Positions 58,822 to 64,000 of a stretch of 64,000 nt of DNA are shown one piece after another. Within the stretch, counting starts at the first letter, position 1. Each line of letters starts with the position of its first letter. Below the pieces are notes generated by a model, which was not told where the DNA came from, searched no databases, and saw only the letters and a program-made list of their open reading frames with translations. The position numbers and the translations under genes were made by a program. The DNA comes from Branchiostoma belcheri. Its lineage: Eukaryota; Chordata; Leptocardii; Amphioxiformes; Branchiostomatidae. The stretch covers positions 1,743,355 through 1,807,354 of the forward strand of contig NW_017803379.1 in assembly GCF_001625305.1 (NCBI RefSeq), in the 5' to 3' direction.

Positions 58822-61800
58822 GTATACGGACAACACGATCAACCGATGTGGATGCTATCTTTGACTCGTCAGGCGACAGGTCACATGATAGCACCCACTG
58901 TTCGTTTTCGTCCTCACAAGAGAACTCGTTCATGCCCCACATGATGTCCCAAACCTTGATGCTCCCGTCGTAGGACGCAGTCAGGAACTTCTTGCGCTTC
59001 AGGCTGAAGATTTTGAGGTGTCGGACTGACTCCCTGTGCCCGACACACTCGATAGACGTCTTGTTCTCTAGTTCCCAGATGAGGACCTTGCTGTCATCAC
59101 CCCCCGTGATCAAGACTCGGCCGTCCTGGGAAAAGCTGCAGCACCTCACTGCTTCGTTATGACCGACCAGCTCACGTGACTTCACCCCCGTTGGTGTGGA
59201 ATGGAGAAGCTTGATGACTCCGTCCTCACAGCCGTACGCCACCTTGTTGCCACTGGGGCAAATGCAACATGCCCTGATCCGTGACTTTGCGAAGGAAACG
59301 TCAGTCTGATGCACGACTTCTGCTTGGTTCCCCTTCATCACACGGAGCGTGTCGTTGTTGTCTGGGGCAACAACCATGAACGGATCCATGTCAAAGTTCA
59401 CGTCAAAGTCGCGTTTCAAGCCCATGTAGTCGATTCTTTTCGCACCCTCCACATCCCAGAGGATGACTTTTCGTCTTCTGATGATGACAGGAGTTGCTTT
59501 CCATTGGCAGAGAAGGCAACGCAGTATACCCACATGGTATGACCGTAGTGCATCGCCACACAGTCCATGCTCTCTGTATCCCACAGCTGTATGGAGAAGT
59601 TAGACAGTCCACCCGCTATGAGGCTACCATCTGGGGAGAAACAGCAGTGCTGTATGAAGGTTGACTTGTGGGCTTTACAGACTCCTAACCTTTCTCCTGT
59701 CATTGCCTCCCACACATGAATCTGATAATCAGCACTTGAGGCCACCACGTGACTTTCAGGCTTAAAGCAGCATGCCGACAAGGCTGATCTATTGTGTCCA
59801 CTGTAAGTTGTTATCTGTTTGCCTGATTTCGTGTTCCACACTACAGCTGTGCCATCGGTGGAGGCAGACACAACAAGGCTTCCATCTGAGGAGATGTCGC
59901 AGCATCTGACTGAGTCGGTGTGAGCTGTAAATGTGTGGACTTCCACCCCACTGATGCTGTCAAGTATCTTCACCAACCCCTCCCCTGAGCAGCATACCAG
60001 CTTGGTGCCGTCTGGCGAATACTTGACAGAAAACACGGGGAACATAGAAGAGGGGCTCGGGTCTCGCGATCGTGGCATCAAGGGTGGATCAGTGAGCGTG
60101 CGCCTGGTTGAACCAAAGGAGGGCGTGCGAGTTGGCGTTCCACAGGGTGTGACACGTTTGAAGGCGTGAAACGTGTGCATTAGCTTGCCAGTAGCAGCAT
60201 TCCACACATGGATTAACCTGTCCCCAGCACAGGACACTATGGTGGCACCGTCTGGGGAAAATCCACAGCAGTACACCACGTCTCGGTGGCCCTCTAGGGT
60301 TAGCTGCACCTGCCCCGTGTGTGCGTCCCATACTTTGATACTGCAGTCCTCTCCACAGGAGGCCACCTGGTTACCATCAGGAGAGAACTTGGCAAAGTGC
60401 ACACCGCCACTGTGGACCTTTACAGTCAGCTGGGTGGGGTCTTTCACTGTGTCCTTCCCACTCCACACAAAATAGTAGTTGTCATTCTGTGTGGCGCGTG
60501 AGAGGGCTTGCTGGTACACCTCAGACTCGCTGTACTGGTTCAACCCAAGTTGAACAATGTCGGGGAAGGGGTCTTCAAAGAACCGGTGCAAGTTTGTGCG
60601 AAGGAAGGTTTCAAAGTCTCGCAGTTGCTGTCCACGGTTTTGACAGAGTATCTTCCCGTGCTTGACGTACTGTTCAACAAGGAAGGATGGACCAGTGATT
60701 CTGACCTTTGACCCTACCCAATCCAGGCTGGATAGGATGCTGCAAAGGTCATTGACCCTGCCTGATGCTGCAAGGTGGTCCTCCATGTGCCAGTGGATGT
60801 ACCCATCATCTTCCAAGGTGTGGAACTCTCCTTTGCAGACTTTCTCATACTTGCTGACTAGTGTCGCATGTAGCGACTGCATGTCTTCGCACTGCTCTTT
60901 CAGATAGTCCAACTGAAGGTCGTGCACAGAGTACACAAATGTTTTCTGCTTCTCATCCCAACTTTGAAAAGCTAGAGATTTCTTGCATAGTTCATCCATT
61001 GTGTCCTCTACAAGTTCCACCTCTTCTTCCCAAAGGATGCTGAGTACTTGGGTGGGCACCAAGGTGTCGTTGTCAAACACGGCAAACTGCTGGTACAGAT
61101 CACGCATGTCTTTGTCAAGATGGTCGACACTGATGGCGATGGCTTCAGCGAGGGATTGGTACTCATACGGGAGCGTCTTTTTGAACTTGCTCATCTTCCT
61201 GTTTTGTAGATGCTTCAGGTAATACTGCCACCTGTTGGGGTGGTCTTTTAGCAGTGCACCTATCATACAGATTGCCAGGGGGTGACCCCCCACACTCTGT
61301 GTAGATCTGACTTGCCTCTGGCGGGAGGTCCGACACTTTGGTCTCCGTCCACGAGGCCAGGACCTCGTCTGACTGCTCCTTGCTGAAGCCTTCTCGGATG
61401 GGGACCATGCTGATGTTTCCCCTCACTGCATCTGTCACGCTCGAGTCTCTGGTGGTGAGCATCGTACGGCAACGGACGTCAAACATCTTGGCGTCCCTGG
61501 CTGTCCACACGTCATCTAGGATCAGTAGGGCCCTGGGATGCTGGTGAGTGAAAAGAAGCCGTAGCCTGTCTTTAGCCTCTTCTGCATTTCGAGGTGGAGT
61601 TTGGTGCTCTTTATCCAATAGCAAACATAAGTTTTGCATCTTCATGAGCAGCATTGGCTTATCTATCTGTCCTAGAGAAACCCAGAAGACGCCTCCTGGG
61701 AAGCATTCTTCCAACAGTTCTTGGTCTCTCACGACTTCTCCTGCTAGAACTGATTTCCCTGAACCACCCATGCCGTGTACGACCACCCACCCAGGCTCGT

Positions 61801-62239
61801 CTTTCAGCTGCTGAAGGGCATTACGAATCTGCTGGGACTGTGCTGGCCTTTTGATGAATATACGGGGCCTGGGTGGCACCCCTCCTTCAACCAGCACTGT
61901 CTCTACATCTATGGTGCTCATCTTACGTTTCCCCCCATTTTGAATCTTCTCAAGCCTATCGCTAGTGGGGAGATCTTTTGCTAAGAGTTCTGCCAGGTGT
62001 GTGTACTGATCTTGGAGGGACTTATAGAAAGAAACGAAGGCGAGATTCCCACGAGAAGGGAGGATGTCCAGGAGTTTTGCTGCACGCTTTTTTGACGTAG
62101 TTTCTGCAAGGATTTCTTCTTCATCATCCAAAGTGAGGACCTTTGCACTGAGAAGGGGGTTGATGACGTGTTGAACTTTCAGGTCCTTGATGATTGACAC
62201 CCGATTCACCAATAGGCTGCTGCGTGCTCGCTCGTCCAT
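58417..62239 (-). CDS. APAF1: Apoptotic protease-activating factor 1 (APAF1) orthologue, single coding block with three frame breaks
   Basis: Four overlapping frames together encode about 1270 residues, against about 1250 in human APAF1. Order: CARD (1-90), NB-ARC ATPase (P-loop GMGGSGKS at 156-163, Walker B LLILDDVW at 238-245, sensor TTR at 262-264, then the broken GSPLA region), winged-helix/superhelical part, and about 14 WD40 repeats ending VKWW...FVTIDSSGFLYIL. APAF1 binds cytochrome c and dATP in the cytosol and forms the apoptosome that recruits initiator caspase through the CARD. ATG at 62237-62239 aligns with the human start (MDERARSSLL against MDAKARNCLL). The open frame extends a few codons further upstream without an ATG. 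No intron interrupts the coding block. Each break is one base and similarity resumes at once, so assembly or sequencing error and recent pseudogenisation are both possible. Confidence 0.9.
58823..59467 (-). CDS. APAF1: APAF1 segment C: middle WD repeats
   Basis: About 215 residues resuming at VILWDVEGAK. Repeats include CCICPSGNKVAYGCEDG, HNEAVRCCSFSQDGRVLITG and WVLSCDLSPDESKIASTSVD. It is lost after VVRI, where the WD pattern expects a Trp. Confidence 0.92.
59470..61278 (-). CDS. APAF1: APAF1 segment B: winged-helix region and WD repeats 1-7
   Basis: About 603 residues resuming at LAICMIGALL. It has RWQYYLKHLQN, an HDLQLDYL motif matching APAF1's HDLQVDFL, DPFPDIVQLGL, and WD repeats such as FAKFSPDGNQVASCGED. 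A Ser/Thr/Pro-rich insertion (60046-60153) separates the second and third repeats. The frame ends in the seventh repeat at SSSEDEK. Confidence 0.93.
61280..62239 (-). CDS. APAF1: APAF1 segment A: CARD and NB-ARC nucleotide-binding core
   Basis: About 320 residues from the start codon to the first break. The CARD has LLVNRVSIIKDL and FVSFYKSLQDQYTHLAELL. The NB-ARC core carries EPGWVVVHGMGGSGKSVL, ECFPGGVFWVSLGQ and HPRALLILDDVW, all close to APAF1. The frame runs on briefly into unrelated sequence after ECGGSP. Confidence 0.93.
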
Positions 62240-62288
62240 GTTTGCAGGCGTCACAGGCACTGGCCAAAGATCATATCAGTGATGCAAT

Positions 62289-63888
62289 CTGAAAATGGAG
62301 GAACAAAATATATTTATGATTTGTTGTCTATCTACATTGTATCTATGCAAATCAGTGTTCATCAAATTTCCAAGTTGATTGTATAATTTCCAGTGTATTA
62401 CTGTGATTACAACCAATTTCAAAAATGGTATAAGAATTATTTTTACAAGCTTACAATATAAGCATGATAATAGCTGTTAAAGTTACCCTCTATGTACTGT
62501 GACCAGGTGACCCTAGTCTCTACCATACTAACGGTAAACCGTTGCTAGAAAAAAGAGTAGTGCAAATTGGCCAAACAGACCGAATATGCCAGACAAGTCA
62601 ACCATATTTCAGTTTGAAACCCATAGTGGAGAGAGATTTGGGTGACCCATCCCTGAACTGAAAGAAATATGTCACAATAACTCTAGCTATCTTTAATGCT
62701 CCTTCTATTGTTAACAAAATCCTGACCAACCCTAAATTTTCCAACTGGAACAGCCCTGACCTAGATATCATACAATACAGAGTAGAGTACAATTATACCT
62801 CCTATTCACCAGAATGTTTGCAACCTTTTGATTCTCAGCTAATTGCAAAGTCATCCCTACACAACAAATGTAAGCTGCAAGAGGTTTCAAAAACTTGTCT
62901 GCCTGAAACTCTTCTGGTGTAAAATTCCTGGTAAATCATGTACATCCTGTGGGATTACTAAGAATGCGTGCCCCTACAAATGGCTGCTCTGCAAACAGTA
63001 AGCAGACGTAATGTTGTCATAAGGTCTAGCACTGCCCTTTCATACAAATCTTTTCAAGACAACAAGAGCCGCCTTGGAAACAATGAAGCAATTATGCCAA
63101 TTTGTTTGATTACAATGTCCTGATGAACAGCATCTAATCATTTAATGCAGTTCATTAAGACCATTGAATCTTAATGGTTGTCAGAAACATTGTAAGGGAC
63201 AGTTCATTCAGGATGAGTGTTTGAATGCTAAGATTCATTTTCAAAGGAAATTTGTCCAGACATGCTACAAACTGTAACTAATCAAAACTTCCAAACTACA
63301 CTACATGATAAGTTACAATTACCCCTAAAACGAGATCAAATATTTTAGCTGATCGCTGAAATTTTTGTCCCTGAACTACAATTGCAGACAGGTGGGGCCT
63401 TGTCAAGGCCAGGTAGCCAACAAGTCGGCCTTTATGTCAGATATCATTAGCTTGTCATCATGTAACAGCAGGGGAAACTGTCTGTCCTGCATTTTAATCT
63501 AGTCTAACCGGTCCATTTAGATATTTGTGTATAGATTATAGATTAATCGATCATTTACATGTGACTGCACACAGCTGATTTTTACGACTTTGAACCAAAC
63601 ATATTTGTTTAAGCTATAATAGTAACGTTCACGACCAGTTTAGACAATAGTTTCGACCTTCAATAATAGAATAATAGATGATGCAATAGACACATAAGTT
63701 ACATAACCCAAAAGTGATATAGTACCTATACCTGAATCTATAATTTGCCACTGGAGCAGACATAAAATTCGTCCGGACTTGTTCCACTTCCTGAAGACTT
63801 CTAACGTTATATTTACCGATACCAACGACTGGTCCTTCGCATGTGACATCATACGCAACTTATAGATGTGTTAAGTGAACACACATAC
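62289..63888 (-). other. Predicted 5'UTR intron of APAF1
   Basis: On the - strand a consensus donor (GAACAG|GTATGT, exon end at 63889) and a strong acceptor (TTGTTCCTCCATTTTCAG, next exon from 62288) bracket 1600 bases with no recognisable coding. The following exon would carry 49 untranslated bases and then the whole coding block. Confidence 0.55.
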
Positions 63889-64000
63889 CTGTTCAGTGAC
63901 GTTTGGCGCTGTTCCGGGGGAATTCTAGAGCGGAAATTGTATCATGTTTACTCTTCCTTAGACTAGTCTTGATCAACAACTTGTAGGTCAGGGGTCGTAC
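63889..64000 (-). promoter_or_regulatory. Probable APAF1 first (untranslated) exon and promoter-proximal region
   Basis: The sequence before the predicted donor is richer in CpG than its surroundings (CCCCCGGAACAGCGCC, AACGTCACTG). That fits a first exon, but the start site cannot be fixed and no TATA box is evident. The region continues past the window edge. Confidence 0.4.

Noticed and set aside
58417-62239. Fresh processed retrocopy (no introns) as the sole explanation for APAF1 layout
   Set aside because: No poly(A) tract was seen after the stop and strong splice sites suggest a 5'UTR intron. Kept only as one of several explanations.
1-64000. CRISPR arrays, operons, bacterial genes or a prokaryotic mobile system
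   Set aside because: All recognisable genes are spliced animal genes. The palindrome clusters have irregular spacing and no uniform spacers, so they are not CRISPR.

Overview
The window is nuclear DNA of an intron-rich invertebrate animal, most likely a lancelet (Branchiostoma). The grounds are GT-AG introns of a few hundred bases to several kilobases, an A+T-rich background with G+C-richer exons, three genes that read like orthologues of vertebrate genes (PDE2A, PDZD11, APAF1), a tRNA-derived SINE, and strong enrichment of the palindrome TACATGTA, which I recall (not checked) as typical of lancelet DNA. Genus is an inference.

Layout. (1) 2-211, + strand: probably the 3' end of an unidentified gene. 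(2) 212-15582: no recognisable gene. It holds two clusters of CCCCGTCGGGG-type palindromes, a hairpin element, a SINE and a three-copy tandem repeat. (3) 15583-46757, + strand: 27 consecutive coding exons of a cGMP-stimulated cyclic-nucleotide phosphodiesterase (PDE2A). They run from just before GAF-A through GAF-A, GAF-B and the HD-type catalytic domain to the stop codon and poly(A) signal. The exon(s) coding the N-terminus were not found. (4) 49053-50510, - strand: a two-exon gene for a small secreted cysteine-rich protein of the At4g14100-like family. (5) 51373-53455, - strand: a complete seven-exon PDZD11 gene. (6) 54704-54780, - strand: an orphan exon-like segment. (7) 58417-62239, - strand: a full-length APAF1 (CARD, NB-ARC, winged-helix region, about 14 WD40 repeats) in one uninterrupted coding block with three single-base frame breaks, preceded by a likely 1.6 kb 5'UTR intron. 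A 20-N assembly gap lies inside an AT microsatellite at 47336-47355.

The genes do not form a pathway. PDE2A (cyclic-nucleotide signalling) runs convergent to a block of three - strand genes: a secreted protein, a PDZ adaptor and the apoptosome scaffold. Points most worth checking: frame-preserving candidate cassette exons and a candidate alternative terminal exon of PDE2A, all affecting GAF-B; the three frame breaks in an otherwise conserved APAF1; the clustered CCCCGTCGGGG palindromes; and one repeat family sitting at the 5' end of introns of two different genes in the same orientation relative to transcription. All splice sites are read by eye, checked for GT-AG and phase continuity.
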